From: Kitasatospora aureofaciens
Lineage (GTDB): Bacteria; Actinomycetota; Actinomycetes; Streptomycetales; Streptomycetaceae
NCBI RefSeq assembly: GCF_001188955.3
Contig: NZ_JPRF03000012.1
Location: 62,001-126,000 of the forward strand
DNA: 64,000 nucleotides
Direction of reading: 5' to 3'
Positions 46,961-56,598 of this stretch are shown here, one piece after another (the stretch's first letter is position 1; each line of letters starts with the position of its first letter). Below the pieces are notes generated by a model. It did not search any database and had not been told where the DNA came from. It was given only the letters and a program-made list of their open reading frames with translations. The position numbers were made by a program, and so were the translations under genes.

Positions 46961-48346
46961 ATGACCGCGGTGCACGAATCCGTCCTCGACGCGATCGGCG
47001 GGACGCCGCTGTTCCGCCTGGCCAGGCTGGGCGCCGGGATCGCCGCGCCGATCTACGCCAAGGCCGAGTTCCTCAACATCGGCGGCAGCGTCAAGGACCG
47101 CGCCGCGCTGTCCATGGTGCTGGCCGCCGAGCGGGAGGGCCTGCTGGCGCCGGGCGGGACGATCATCGAGGCGACCTCGGGCAACACGGGGATCGGGCTG
47201 GCCATCGTCGGGCGGCAGCGTGGGTACCGGGTGATCGCCGGGGTGTCGGACAAGGCCTCGGCCGAGAAGGCGGACATCCTGCGGGCGTACGGCGCCGAGG
47301 TGGTGCTCGCGACGACCTCGGTCCCGCAGGAGGACCCGCGGCACCTGTTCAACGTGGTCCGGCGGCTGACGGAGGAGATCCCCGGGGCCTGGCTCGCCAA
47401 CCAGTACGACAACCTGGCCAATCCCGACGCCCATGTCCGGACCACCGGCCCGGAGGTCTGGGAGCAGACCGGCGGCAGGGTGACCCACTTCGTCGCGGGC
47501 GTCGGCACCGGAGGCACCGTCACCGGCACCGGCGGATACCTGAAGCAGGTGTCCGGCGGGGCGGTGACCGTGGTCGGCGCGGACCCGGAGTCCTCCTCCT
47601 ACGGCGGCGGGGACGGCAGCCCGTGGTTCGTCGAGAGCATCGGGCACTTCCTCCACCCGGAGACCGTCGAGGACCGGTGGCCCCAGGCCTACCGCTCGGA
47701 GGTGATCGACTCCTTCGAACGCATCCCGGACCGCGAGTCACTGCTGACGGCCCGCCGGCTCGCCCGCGAGGAGGGCATCCTGGCCGGCCCGTCCTCCGGC
47801 ACGGCGGTGGCGGCGGCGCTGCGGGTGGCGCGCCGGCTGGGGCCGGGCGACCTGGTCGTGGTGCTGCTGCCGGACTCCGGCCGCTCGTACCTGTCCAAAG
47901 TGCACAGCGACGTGTGGATGCGGGAGTGGGGCTTCCTGGAGGAGCCGGGGGAGACGGAACTGCGCGCCGCACTGGCGACAGCCGGCCCGCTGGTGACGGT
48001 CGACGCGGACGCGACCGTCGGCGAGGCACTGGAGGCGCTGCGGGGCGCGCCCGGCGCGGTCGCTCCGGTCGTACTGCCGCGGGCGGCGCGGCCGTACGGG
48101 GTGGCCGCCGCGGAGGTGCTCGGCTCGGTGTCCCGGAAGGTCCTGCAGGTGGCGATCGCGAACGGCGACGTCAAGCGCGACGATCCGGTGCGCCCGCTGC
48201 TCGGGCCGGCCCTGCCGACGTTCGGGGTCGGGCAGCCGGCCGCCGAGGCGCGGGCGGCGCTGATGGCGGGCGGGCAGGCGGGGGTGGTGGTGCTGGTGGA
48301 CGGGAGGGCGGCCGGGGTGCTGACCCGGGCCGCGCTCCTCCGGTAG
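46961..48346 (+). CDS. Cystathionine beta-synthase-type PLP enzyme with CBS domains
   Basis: A 461-residue fold type II PLP enzyme. Catalytic core (1-320): LDAIGGTPLFRLARLG, NIGGSVKDRAALSMV (PLP lysine), EATSGNTGIGLAIVG, GVGTGGTVTGTGGYLK (phosphate loop), LAGPSSGTAV. C-terminal part (about 345-461): a CBS-domain pair (PLVTVDADATVGEALEALRG; PTFGVGQPAAEARAALMAGGQAGVVVLVDG), as in bacterial cystathionine beta-synthases. It condenses serine (or O-acetylserine) with homocysteine or sulfide. ATG at 46961 follows GAGGAG. Confidence 0.9.
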   Translation: MTAVHESVLDAIGGTPLFRLARLGAGIAAPIYAKAEFLNIGGSVKDRAALSMVLAAEREGLLAPGGTIIEATSGNTGIGLAIVGRQRGYRVIAGVSDKASAEKADILRAYGAEVVLATTSVPQEDPRHLFNVVRRLTEEIPGAWLANQYDNLANPDAHVRTTGPEVWEQTGGRVTHFVAGVGTGGTVTGTGGYLKQVSGGAVTVVGADPESSSYGGGDGSPWFVESIGHFLHPETVEDRWPQAYRSEVIDSFERIPDRESLLTARRLAREEGILAGPSSGTAVAAALRVARRLGPGDLVVVLLPDSGRSYLSKVHSDVWMREWGFLEEPGETELRAALATAGPLVTVDADATVGEALEALRGAPGAVAPVVLPRAARPYGVAAAEVLGSVSRKVLQVAIANGDVKRDDPVRPLLGPALPTFGVGQPAAEARAALMAGGQAGVVVLVDGRAAGVLTRAALLR

Positions 48347-48384
48347 CCGATGGGGCCTGCCGGCAGAGATCCGCCGGACGAGCC

Positions 48385-49176
48385 CTATCCCGCCACGGAC
48401 GCCAGGACGGCGAGGATGACCCGGTCCAGGGCGCGGTCGAAGGCCTGGTCCGGGTCGGCCGGGGGCCCCGAGGTGGCGAAGGCCTGGGCCAGGTGGGGAT
48501 AGTCGCCGCTCATCGCCGCCTGGGTGAGGTAACCGACCATCTCCGCCTGCCACTTGGCGCCTGCGGCCGCCGTCTGCTCGTACTGGGCGAACTGGCAGAT
48601 GAAGCCGTTGAACATCGCCATCGCCTCCATCCGCGCGCCGCCCGGCAGGCCGGTGGGGGCGGTGACGGCGAGGAAGTGGTCGGTGTAGCGCAGCGCGTTC
48701 GGGCCGATGCCCGGGCGGGCGACGACCAGGGCGGGCAGCCAGGGGTGGCGGCGGAAGATGGTGAGCTGCTCGTGCCCGAGCCGGGTCAGGTCGGCCCGGA
48801 CGTCGCCGCTCGGCCCGGGCGCCAGCCGGTACTCGGCGCAGGCCGCGTCGAGCATCAGGTCGAGCAGGTGCTCCTTCTTCGGCACGTAGTTGTAGAGCGA
48901 CATGGTGCCCGCGCCGAGCGCGGCCGCGACCCGCCGCATCGAGACGGCTTCCAGGCCCTCGGCGTCGGCGATGACGATGGCGGCCGCAGCGATCGAGTCG
49001 CGGCTGTGGGCCGGCCGGGGGCCGCGCCCGGTGCGTTCGGGTCGCAGCCAGATCAGTTCGGGGGCCTCGGGGGGCATCGGCCTGCCGGGCTGCTCCGTGC
49101 TCCGGGGGCCGGTGGGGCCCGCTGGACTGCTGGGGGTGTTGCTGGACGGCACTGGAAGATCACCTCGCTCACCCAT
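48385..49176 (-). CDS. TetR/AcrR-family regulator of the adjacent ABC exporter
   Basis: A 263-residue repressor. A Pro-rich leader of about 50 residues precedes the TetR HTH (SRDSIAAAAIVIADAEGLEAVSMRRVAAALGAGTMSLYNYVPKKEHLLDLMLD). The helical ligand domain includes GGARMEAMAMFNGFICQFAQYEQ, similar to TetR_C_33-type proteins. It is divergent from a DrrAB-like ABC pair with two operator-like palindromes between. The start is uncertain (ATG 49176 used). Confidence 0.9.
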   Translation of the reverse strand: MGERGDLPVPSSNTPSSPAGPTGPRSTEQPGRPMPPEAPELIWLRPERTGRGPRPAHSRDSIAAAAIVIADAEGLEAVSMRRVAAALGAGTMSLYNYVPKKEHLLDLMLDAACAEYRLAPGPSGDVRADLTRLGHEQLTIFRRHPWLPALVVARPGIGPNALRYTDHFLAVTAPTGLPGGARMEAMAMFNGFICQFAQYEQTAAAGAKWQAEMVGYLTQAAMSGDYPHLAQAFATSGPPADPDQAFDRALDRVILAVLASVAG

Positions 49177-49182
49177 CTTAGA

Positions 49183-49199
49183 TACGTACGGCGTACGTA
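49183..49199. promoter_or_regulatory. Candidate TetR operator 1, TACGTAC-ggc-GTACGTA
   Basis: Perfect 7-bp inverted repeat with a 3-base spacer, 7 bases upstream of the TetR start. Same design as operator 2, whose centre is 42 bp away (four helical turns). Confidence 0.7.
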
Positions 49200-49224
49200 G
49201 TACGATTGCGGCCGCGCGCACTTC

Positions 49225-49241
49225 TACGTACGCTGTACCTA
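49225..49241. promoter_or_regulatory. Candidate TetR operator 2, TACGTAC-gct-GTACCTA
   Basis: One mismatch from a perfect palindrome, same spacing as operator 1. It lies 15 bases upstream of the ABC ATPase start, over its likely promoter/leader. Confidence 0.65.
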
Positions 49242-49256
49242 GAGAAAGGCAGAGCC

Positions 49257-50227
<971 letters not shown>

Positions 50228-50228
<1 letters not shown>

Positions 50229-51049
50229 TGTCCGCCGTCGCCCACACCGCTCCACGTCCGTCCGCCGGGGCCCGGCTGGTCTCCGACACCGGGACCTCGA
50301 TGCTCCGCATCCTGCTCAACTACCGTCACTCACCGGGGCTGTTGGCCGCCTCGCTGGGCGTGCCGGTGGTCATGGTGGTGGTCTTCGGGTACGTCTTCGG
50401 CAGCGCCATCCAGGTGCCCGGCGGCGGGGACTACCGGGAGTTCCTGATGCCGGGGCTGTTCGCCATGGTCGCCACCAACGGCATCATGCCCACCATGGTC
50501 GGCGCCGCCCGCGACATCGGCCGCGGTGTCACCGACCGGCTGCGCTCGATGCCCGTCTCCCGCACCGGACTGCTGCTCGGACAGACCCTCGCCGACCTGC
50601 TGGTCAGCCTCGTCGTGCTGGCGCTGCTGGCACTGGTCGGGCTGGCCGCCGGCTGGCGCGCCCGGCACGGCGCGGCCGGCGCGCTGGAGGCGTTCGCGCT
50701 GCTGCTGCTCTTCCGGTTCGTGATGACCTGGGTCGGCACCCTGCTCGGCCTGCTCGTCGGCAAGGAGGAGGCCGCCGGCCAACTCTCCGTCGTGGTCTTC
50801 CCGTTGGCGATGGTGACCAACGCGTACGTGCCCACCGGCGGGATGCCCGGCTGGCTGCGGGTGGTCGCCGACTGGAACCCGATCAGCTCCGTGGTCGAGG
50901 CCGCCCGTGAGCTCTTCGGCAACCCGGCGGCGCCCGGCACCGCCTGGCCGATGCAGCACGCCGTCACGGCCACGCTGCTCTGGAGCGCCGTACTGCTCCT
51001 GTTCTGCGGGCCGCTGGCCGTGCGGAAGTTCGCCACCCACGGGCGGTGA
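50228..51049 (+). CDS. ABC-2 type permease (DrrB family)
   Basis: A 273-residue membrane protein with six hydrophobic segments (LLAASLGVPVVMVVVFGYVFG, FLMPGLFAMVATNGIM, LADLLVSLVVLALLALVGLAAG, AFALLLLFRFVMTWVGTLLGLL, LSVVVFPLAMVTNAYVP, and a C-terminal AVTATLLWSAVLLLFCGPLA). RDIGRGVTDRLRSMPVSR and NPISSVVEAARELFG are DrrB-type motifs. It forms the exporter with the preceding ATPase. Confidence 0.93.
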
Positions 51050-51109
51050 ACCGCCTGGTCCGGTGAATGTGCTGGACACCGTGGCCGGTGTGGCTTTAGG
51101 TGGGGCGCC

Positions 51110-52096
51110 ATGGAGTACACCCACCTCGGCCGCACCGGCCTGACCGTCTCCCGACTCTGCCTCGGCACCATGAACTTCGGCCCCCACACCGAGGAGGCCG
51201 AGGCCCACCGCCTCATGGACACCGCCCACGAGCGCGGCATCAACTTCTTCGACACCGCCAACTCCTACGGCCGCGACCCGGAGGGCAACCTCAAGGGCCG
51301 CACCGAGGAGATCATCGGCCGCTGGTTCGCCCGGGGCGGCGGCCGCCGCGAGCGCACCGTGCTCGCCACCAAGGCCTACGCCCCCATGGGCGACTGGCCC
51401 AACGAGGGCCGGCTGTCCGCGCTGGCCATCCGCAAGGCCGTCGAGGCCAGCCTGCGGCGGCTGCAGACCGACCACATCGACCTCTACCAGATGCACCACA
51501 TCGACCGGGACACGCCCTGGGAGGAGATCTGGCAGGCGATGGAGGTCCTGGTCGCCCAGGGCAAGATCATCTACGTCGGCTCCAGCAACTTCGCGGGGTG
51601 GCACATCGCCCAGGCCCAGGAGTCCGCCCGCTCCCGGCACTTCCTCGGCCTGGTCAGCGAGCAGTCGCTCTACAACCTGCTCGACCGCACCGTCGAACTG
51701 GAGGTCGTTCCCGCCCTCCAGCACTACGGCCTCGGCCTGCTGCCGTGGTCCCCGCTGCGCAGCGGCCTGCTCGGCGGCGTCCTGCGCAAGGAGCGGGAGG
51801 GCACCCGGGTGCGCGGCGCCCTGGGCTACGCGGACGCGGTGCTGGAGAAGCACCGCGAGCGACTCCAGGCCTACGAGGACTTCGCCGCCGAACTCGGCAC
51901 CGACCCGGCCGACCTTGCCCTCGCCTGGCTGCTCTCCCGCCCGGCCGTCACCGCCCCGATCATCGGCCCCCGCACCCCCGCCCACCTCGACGGCGCCCTC
52001 GCGGCGCTCGACGTCACGCTCGACCAGAAGGCGCTGGACCGCCTCGACGAGCTCTTCCCCGGCCACCGGCCCGCCCCGGAGGACTACGCCTGGTAG
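51110..52096 (+). CDS. Aldo/keto reductase
   Basis: A 328-residue NADPH-dependent oxidoreductase of the AKR superfamily. MEYTHLGRTGLTVSRLCLGTM opens the barrel. The catalytic Asp/Tyr are in INFFDTANSYGRDPEGNLKG, Lys in VLATKAYAPMG, and His in LYQMHHIDRDTPWEE. The C-terminal PIIGPRTPAHLDGAL contacts cofactor. Close in layout to streptomycete L-glyceraldehyde 3-phosphate reductase-like proteins. ATG follows AGGTGGGG. A terminator follows. Confidence 0.93.
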   Translation: MEYTHLGRTGLTVSRLCLGTMNFGPHTEEAEAHRLMDTAHERGINFFDTANSYGRDPEGNLKGRTEEIIGRWFARGGGRRERTVLATKAYAPMGDWPNEGRLSALAIRKAVEASLRRLQTDHIDLYQMHHIDRDTPWEEIWQAMEVLVAQGKIIYVGSSNFAGWHIAQAQESARSRHFLGLVSEQSLYNLLDRTVELEVVPALQHYGLGLLPWSPLRSGLLGGVLRKEREGTRVRGALGYADAVLEKHRERLQAYEDFAAELGTDPADLALAWLLSRPAVTAPIIGPRTPAHLDGALAALDVTLDQKALDRLDELFPGHRPAPEDYAW

Positions 52097-52110
52097 GACC
52101 GGCCCGCCCA

Positions 52111-52144
52111 CTCCTCGCCCCGGCCACCCGGCCGAGGCGAGGAG
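52111..52144. terminator. Terminator after the aldo/keto reductase
   Basis: Stem CTCCTCGCC (52111-52119) / GGCGAGGAG (52136-52144) with an inner CGGCC-accc-GGCCG helix. Confidence 0.75.
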
Positions 52145-52185
52145 CCTTCCCCGGCGGCCCGGGCCGCTGTGGTAGCAAGGCAGGC

Positions 52186-52803
52186 ATGACGGAGCGGATC
52201 GGAGAGCGCGGGGCCTACCACCACGGGGCGCTGCCGGAGGCGCTGGTGGCGGCGGCGTTCGAGGTGCTGGACGAGCAGGGCCAGGAGAAGGTGAGCGTGC
52301 GGGAGGTGGCGCGCCGGGCGGGGGTGTCGGCGGGGGCGCCGTTCCGCCACTTCGCCGACCGGCGGGCGCTGTTGACGGCGGTGGCGGACCGGGTGCTGAC
52401 GGACTTCTACCACTGGCAGGAGGCGGAGGTGGCTGCCGCCGAGGCGGTCGGCGGGTCGGCGATGCGGGCGCTGGGGCTGGGGTTCGTCCGGTACGCGCTG
52501 CGCCACCCGCGGCGGTTCGAGCTGGTGCGCTCGCGGGTGTTCACGGCCGCCCGGGATCCGGAGCTGCGGGAGCAACTGGACCACATCGACCGGGCGTTCA
52601 CCGAACTGATCCTGGCGGACCAGCGGGCCGGGCGCCTGGGACCCGGCGATCCGGGACAGGTGCTGCTGGCCGGGCAGGCGCTGGTCTACGGGCTGGCGCA
52701 GATGATCGTGGACGGCTTCCTGCCCGCGGACCGGGCGGAGCAGCTGGCCGTCCAGGTACTGGACACCTTCCGCCGCGGAATCGCCAACGGGCCCGGGCAG
52801 TAG
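52186..52803 (+). CDS. TetR/AcrR-family transcriptional regulator
   Basis: A 205-residue repressor. HTH: YHHGALPEALVAAAFEVLDEQGQEKVSVREVARRAGVSAGAPFRHFADRRALLTAVADR. The ligand domain carries WHG-type residues GLGFVRYALRHPRRFELVRS and GQALVYGLAQMIVDGFLP (TetR_C_13/WHG family). A perfect palindrome lies between it and the next gene, making the DUF4188/C39 pair its probable target. Confidence 0.9.
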   Translation: MTERIGERGAYHHGALPEALVAAAFEVLDEQGQEKVSVREVARRAGVSAGAPFRHFADRRALLTAVADRVLTDFYHWQEAEVAAAEAVGGSAMRALGLGFVRYALRHPRRFELVRSRVFTAARDPELREQLDHIDRAFTELILADQRAGRLGPGDPGQVLLAGQALVYGLAQMIVDGFLPADRAEQLAVQVLDTFRRGIANGPGQ

Positions 52804-52848
52804 GCGGATTGTGGCCGCCGCGAGCCTTGACCGCCCTCAGGGGCCTTG

Positions 52849-52867
52849 ATGTAATCACCGATTACAT
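52849..52867. promoter_or_regulatory. Candidate TetR operator ATGTAATC-acc-GATTACAT
   Basis: Perfect 8-bp inverted repeat, spacer 3, in the 95-base gap between the TetR gene and the DUF4188 gene. It is strikingly AT-rich for this genome. Confidence 0.7.
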
Positions 52868-52898
52868 GGGGTGCGGGTCGGTTCCGGGGAGGCCGGGA

Positions 52899-53567
52899 AT
52901 GTCCAAGGGGAGCACGTTCGTCCGATCGGTGTTCGCCAGGCCGCGGCCGGGGTACACCACCGCCGCCGCGACCGGCGACACCGTGGTGCTGCTGATCGGC
53001 ATGCGGATCAACCGCTTCTGGGCCGTCCACCACTGGGGCCCGGTGATGTACGCGATGTTCCGGATGCTGCACGAGCTGCGCCGCAGCCCCGAACGCGGCC
53101 TGCGCGGGCGCATCCTGCTCACCGCCTCGCCGCGCACCTACTACGTCGTCCAGTACTGGGAGTCGAAGGAGGCGCTGTACCGCTACTCCACCGCACCGGA
53201 CGGCTTCCACCACACCGTGTGGGGCATCGCCAACCGGAAGGTGCGGGAGGGCCGGACCCGGGGGCACGTCGGACTCTGGCACGAGACGTACGTCGTCCCC
53301 GAGGGCGGCTACGAGTCGATCTACTTCGACATGCCGGCCTTCGGCCTGGCCGGCGCCACCGGTCAGGTGCCGGTGGAGGAGCGCGGCCGGCACGCCGCCC
53401 AGCGGCTGGCCTTCCGCTCGGGGGCGGGGTCGGGGGAGAGCGCGAGGGAGAGCGTGGGGGAATCCGTGGGGGCGAGCACGGGGGAGAGCGCGGGGGAGAG
53501 CGCGGGCACGACGGAGGGCACGGCGGACGGCGTCGACGCCCGGGCGGACACTCCAGGAGTGTCGTGA
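52899..53567 (+). CDS. DUF4188-family (monooxygenase-like) protein with repetitive tail
   Basis: A 222-residue protein. Residues about 15-165 match DUF4188 as I recall it: TTAAATGDTVVLLIGMRINRFWAVHHWGPVMYAM, YYVVQYWESKEALYRYS, GHVGLWHETYVVPEGGYESIYFDMPAFGLA. The family has a dimeric alpha-beta barrel fold with unproved monooxygenase annotation. The last 50 residues are a Gly-Glu-Ser repeat (GESARESVGESVGASTGES). ATG at 52899 follows GGGGAGG. The stop overlaps the C39-like gene. Confidence 0.82.
   Translation: MSKGSTFVRSVFARPRPGYTTAAATGDTVVLLIGMRINRFWAVHHWGPVMYAMFRMLHELRRSPERGLRGRILLTASPRTYYVVQYWESKEALYRYSTAPDGFHHTVWGIANRKVREGRTRGHVGLWHETYVVPEGGYESIYFDMPAFGLAGATGQVPVEERGRHAAQRLAFRSGAGSGESARESVGESVGASTGESAGESAGTTEGTADGVDARADTPGVS
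53431..53506. repeat. 12-bp-based tandem repeat in the DUF4188 gene tail
   Basis: Repeated GGGGGAGAGCGC-type units, in frame, encoding the (A/V)GES repeats of the C-terminal tail. Confidence 0.75.
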
Positions 53568-54259
53568 GTCGTCGGACCGCCCGGGTGTGGGAGCGTCGGG
53601 GGATGGTCGATCAGGGCGGCGCCGCGCGGCCGGCGCGGGTGGTGCACGAGGTGCCGTACCGGGCGCAGTGGGAGTCCCCGGAGCTGGTGCGGGACATCGT
53701 GGACGGGCGACTGGACGCGGCGCGGGACCCGCGCTGGGGCCAGTCCGGGGCGGCCACCCCGGAGGAGTACTCCTGGTGGTCCTGGCGGCTGTGCGGGGTG
53801 GCCTGCCTGCGGATGGCGCTGGAGCACTGGTGGGGCGTGACCCCGACGGCGATGGCGCTGGCGGGCGAGTGCGTGGCGGCCGGCGCGTACGTCCGGGACG
53901 GCGAGAGCCTGCGCGGGCTGGTCCACACGCCGTTCGCGGAGTACGTCCGGCGGCGCTGGGGACTGACCGCCCGCGCCGCGGAGCTGACGCCCGCAGAGGT
54001 GGCGGCCGAGGTGGCGGACGGGCGGCTGGTGATGGTGTCGGTGCACCCGTCGATCCGGGAGCCGAACGGGCCGGAGCCGGTCCGGCGCGGGGGGCACCTG
54101 GTGCTGGCGGTGGGCGCCACGGAGACGGCGCTGCTGATCCACAACCCCTCCGGCTTCCCGGGGGAGTCACAGGCCTTCGCGCGCGTCCCGCGGCGTTCGT
54201 TCGGGCCGTTCTACGCCGGGCGGGGGATCGTACTCGGCCCGCCCGGCGGCGAGCAGTAG
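53564..54259 (+). CDS. C39-like papain-fold cysteine peptidase family protein
   Basis: A cytoplasmic protein of about 231 residues. Candidate catalytic residues are Cys in WRLCGVACLRMALEHWW, His in RRGGHLVLAVGAT and Asn in LIHNPSGFPGES, the order seen in C39-type and related papain-like hydrolases. GTG at 53564 overlaps the upstream stop by GTGA and has CAGGAG four bases ahead; ATG at 53603 is an alternative start. Coupling to the DUF4188 gene suggests a shared pathway, perhaps cleavage of a peptide or isopeptide substrate. No ABC transporter or leader peptide is nearby, so bacteriocin export is not supported. Confidence 0.8.
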   Translation: MSRRTARVWERRGMVDQGGAARPARVVHEVPYRAQWESPELVRDIVDGRLDAARDPRWGQSGAATPEEYSWWSWRLCGVACLRMALEHWWGVTPTAMALAGECVAAGAYVRDGESLRGLVHTPFAEYVRRRWGLTARAAELTPAEVAAEVADGRLVMVSVHPSIREPNGPEPVRRGGHLVLAVGATETALLIHNPSGFPGESQAFARVPRRSFGPFYAGRGIVLGPPGGEQ

Positions 54260-54268
54260 CGGGGCCGG

Positions 54269-54309
54269 CCCGCCTGGCCGCCCGCCCGCCTGGCCGCCCG
54301 CCCGCCTGG
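54269..54309. repeat. 16-bp direct repeat, 3 copies
   Basis: CCCGCCTGGCCGCCCG units at 54269 and 54285, with a partial copy at 54301, just downstream of the C39-like gene stop. Confidence 0.75.
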
Positions 54310-54379
54310 AACGGCCCCGAACGGTGGCTCGGCTGCCCGGCCGGACCGGCCCGCACGGCTGCCCCGCCCGGAACGACAC

Positions 54380-55231
54380 TCAGGAGTTGTCCGGCAGCCC
54401 CACCGGGTAGAACGGCAGACTGCTGCGGCAGAGCGCCGAGATCGGCTTCAACGCTGCGGCCAGCCGGTCGAGTTCGGCCCGCGGGTAGTCCTCCCAGACC
54501 CGGGCGGCCGCCAGGTCGGTGGCCGCCTCCAGGCCCTGGTGGCGGATCCGGCCGAGTTCGGTCACCGTGCCGGCCGCGGTCAGCCAGCCGCGCTCGACCA
54601 GCCGCTCCGCGGCCGCGTCCCACTGCTCGTCCGTCCAGCCGCGCACCGGCTGGAGCTGCTCGCGCCGCATGTCCATCGCGCAGCGGATCACCAGGGCCTC
54701 GCAGCCGTCCAGCCCGGAGGCCACCAGCGTGGCCACATGCCCGTCCCCGCGGTGCTCGCGCATCACGGTGGCGGCCCGCCAGAGCCGCTCGTACAGTCCG
54801 GTCGGCGTCGGGAGCGCGGCGTTGGCGGCGGCCAGCACCCGGCCGGCGCAGTCCAGCCGGGCGGCGGCCTGCTCCAGCGTCTCGACGGCCTGCTCGACCT
54901 GCTCCCGGTCCACGTGTTCCAGCAGCCGGGCCAGCGCCGCGCCCGCCCCCTTGCCGCGGGCGGCCAGTGCCTCCTCCGGACTGGCCAGCGACCACAGTGC
55001 GGGCAGGGCCCGTTCGACCATCGCCGGGGCGAAGTTGAAGAACGCGGCGATCACCGGCGGGGCGTCCACCGCGCCCAGCGGGGCGGAGCGGCCACCGAAG
55101 TAACCGCGCCAGAAACCGCGCAGCCCGGCCTCCTCGAAGGCGTCGCGACACTCGGGCTGGAAGTAGGTGACCGCGTGCACGGGCTCGAAGAGCCACCAGA
55201 GCGCGCGGGCGGGATGGACGAGATCGGCCAT
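54380..55231 (-). CDS. SCO6745-family protein, copy A
   Basis: A 283-residue helical protein of a family common in streptomycetes: HPARALWWLFEPVHAVTYFQPECRDAFEEAGL, GFWRGYFGGRSAPLGAVD, AAFFNFAPAMVERALP, AALPTPTGLYERLWRAAT, REHRGDGHVATLVASGLDG, then a winged-helix-like C-terminus (AAERLVERGWLTAAGTVTELG). The DG.E/RGW.DE pattern recalls MarR-like wings, but DNA binding is unproved. ATG at 55231 follows AGGAAGG. The neighbour to the right is a paralogue. Confidence 0.82.
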   Translation of the reverse strand: MADLVHPARALWWLFEPVHAVTYFQPECRDAFEEAGLRGFWRGYFGGRSAPLGAVDAPPVIAAFFNFAPAMVERALPALWSLASPEEALAARGKGAGAALARLLEHVDREQVEQAVETLEQAAARLDCAGRVLAAANAALPTPTGLYERLWRAATVMREHRGDGHVATLVASGLDGCEALVIRCAMDMRREQLQPVRGWTDEQWDAAAERLVERGWLTAAGTVTELGRIRHQGLEAATDLAAARVWEDYPRAELDRLAAALKPISALCRSSLPFYPVGLPDNS

Positions 55232-55415
55232 CGGGAGACCTTCCTCGGACGGGGCTCCGGGCGGGCGCGGGGAGCTCGACTGGTCGGCACGGCTCACGAC
55301 GGTCGCGGGGGCGGCGGGGTACCGGGGCCGCCCGGGCGGGCGCGCGGGCCGTTCAAGTGCTGATGACCACGGGGGCGGCCCCGGTAATCCTCGGCGGCGT
55401 GTGACGGAGGCCACA

Positions 55416-56360
55416 TCAGCGCTGGTTTCGCGGATCTGCCGGTGCCATCGCCGGCGGGCTGACCGGCGGCACCGCCACCGGCTCCACCGGTGGAACCGAC
55501 AGAGGGCTGACCAGCGGCATCGCCAGCGGGTTGACCGGCATCCGCTCGCGGCAGATCGCCGCGATCGGCCTCAAGGCGGCCGTCAGGCGGTCGAGTTCGC
55601 CGTCCGGCAGGCCCTCCCAGGCCCGGCCCGCGGCCAGGTCGGTGGCGGCCTCGACGGACCGGTGCCGGCTCCGGCCGAGCTCGGTGACCGCTCCCCGCGC
55701 CGTGAGCCAGCCCCGCTCGACCAGCCGCGCCGCGGCGGCCTCCCACTCCTCGTCCGTCCAGCCGCGCATCGGCTGGAGCACCTCCCGGTCGGCGTCCAGC
55801 GCGCAGTGGAGCACCGGCGCCTCGCAGCCGTCGAGCCCGGCCGCGACCAGTGCGGCCACGTGGCCGTCCCCGCGGTGCTCGCGCAGCACGGCCGCGGCCT
55901 GCCAGAGCCGCCCGTGCACGTCCGCGGGTCGGGGGAGCGCGGCGTTGGCGGCGGCCAGCACCCGGCCGGCACAGTCCAGCCGGTCCACCGCCCCCTCCAG
56001 CGCGTCCGCCGCCGCCTCGATCCGCCCGGGCTCCACCGCTGCCAGCAGTCGGGCCAGCGCCGCCGACGAGCCCTCCGTCCGGGCGGTCAGCACCCGCTCG
56101 GGGCTCGCATGCGTCCACACCTGAGGCAGGGCGCGCTCGACCGTCGCCGGGGCGAAGCTGAAGAACGCGGCGATCACCGGCGGGGCGTCCACCGCGCCCA
56201 GCGGGGCCGAGCGGCCGGCGAAGTAGCCGCGCCAGCCGCCGTCCAGCCCGGCCGCCTCGAAGGCCGCCCGGCTCTCGGGCTGGAGGAAGGTGACGGCGTA
56301 CACCGGCTCGAAGAGCCGCCACAGCGCGCGGGCGGGGTGAACGGGAGCGGGATCGGACAT
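55416..56360 (-). CDS. SCO6745-family protein, copy B
   Basis: A 314-residue paralogue of copy A, with nearly identical blocks (GRSAPLGAVDAPPVIAAFF, RLDCAGRVLAAANAALP, EHRGDGHVAALVAAGLDGCE, RGWTDEEWEAAAARLVERGW). Its C-terminus adds a Pro/Val repeat tail (LSVPPVEPVAVPPVSPPAMAP). The sequence upstream of each copy (about 55363-55415 and 56430-56480) is also alike, so the duplication included the promoter. Head-to-tail arrangement, 184 bases apart. Confidence 0.82.
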   Translation of the reverse strand: MSDPAPVHPARALWRLFEPVYAVTFLQPESRAAFEAAGLDGGWRGYFAGRSAPLGAVDAPPVIAAFFSFAPATVERALPQVWTHASPERVLTARTEGSSAALARLLAAVEPGRIEAAADALEGAVDRLDCAGRVLAAANAALPRPADVHGRLWQAAAVLREHRGDGHVAALVAAGLDGCEAPVLHCALDADREVLQPMRGWTDEEWEAAAARLVERGWLTARGAVTELGRSRHRSVEAATDLAAGRAWEGLPDGELDRLTAALRPIAAICRERMPVNPLAMPLVSPLSVPPVEPVAVPPVSPPAMAPADPRNQR

Positions 56361-56598
56361 CGGGAAGACCCTCCTCGGGGCAGCCGGCCGGGCTGGACGG
56401 GGCGGCCCGACGGGCAGTGCGGGCCGCTCGTCTGCTGATGGCCACGACGGCGGCCCCGGCAACCCCGGGCGGGGTGTGATCACGGTCACGCGGGGCTCCC
56501 GGGGTGCGACCGCCGGTGGCGCGGCGCGAGATGATGGGACGAGGTGCCCGCCTCCGGGTGCCCAGCCCTCGCAAGCCCCCCTACGAAGGTAGTCGGTC

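Noticed and set aside
53564..54259. Bacteriocin-type C39 exporter peptidase
   Set aside because: No ABC transporter domain, no precursor peptide and no lanthipeptide or bacteriocin genes nearby. Only the catalytic-residue order is shared.
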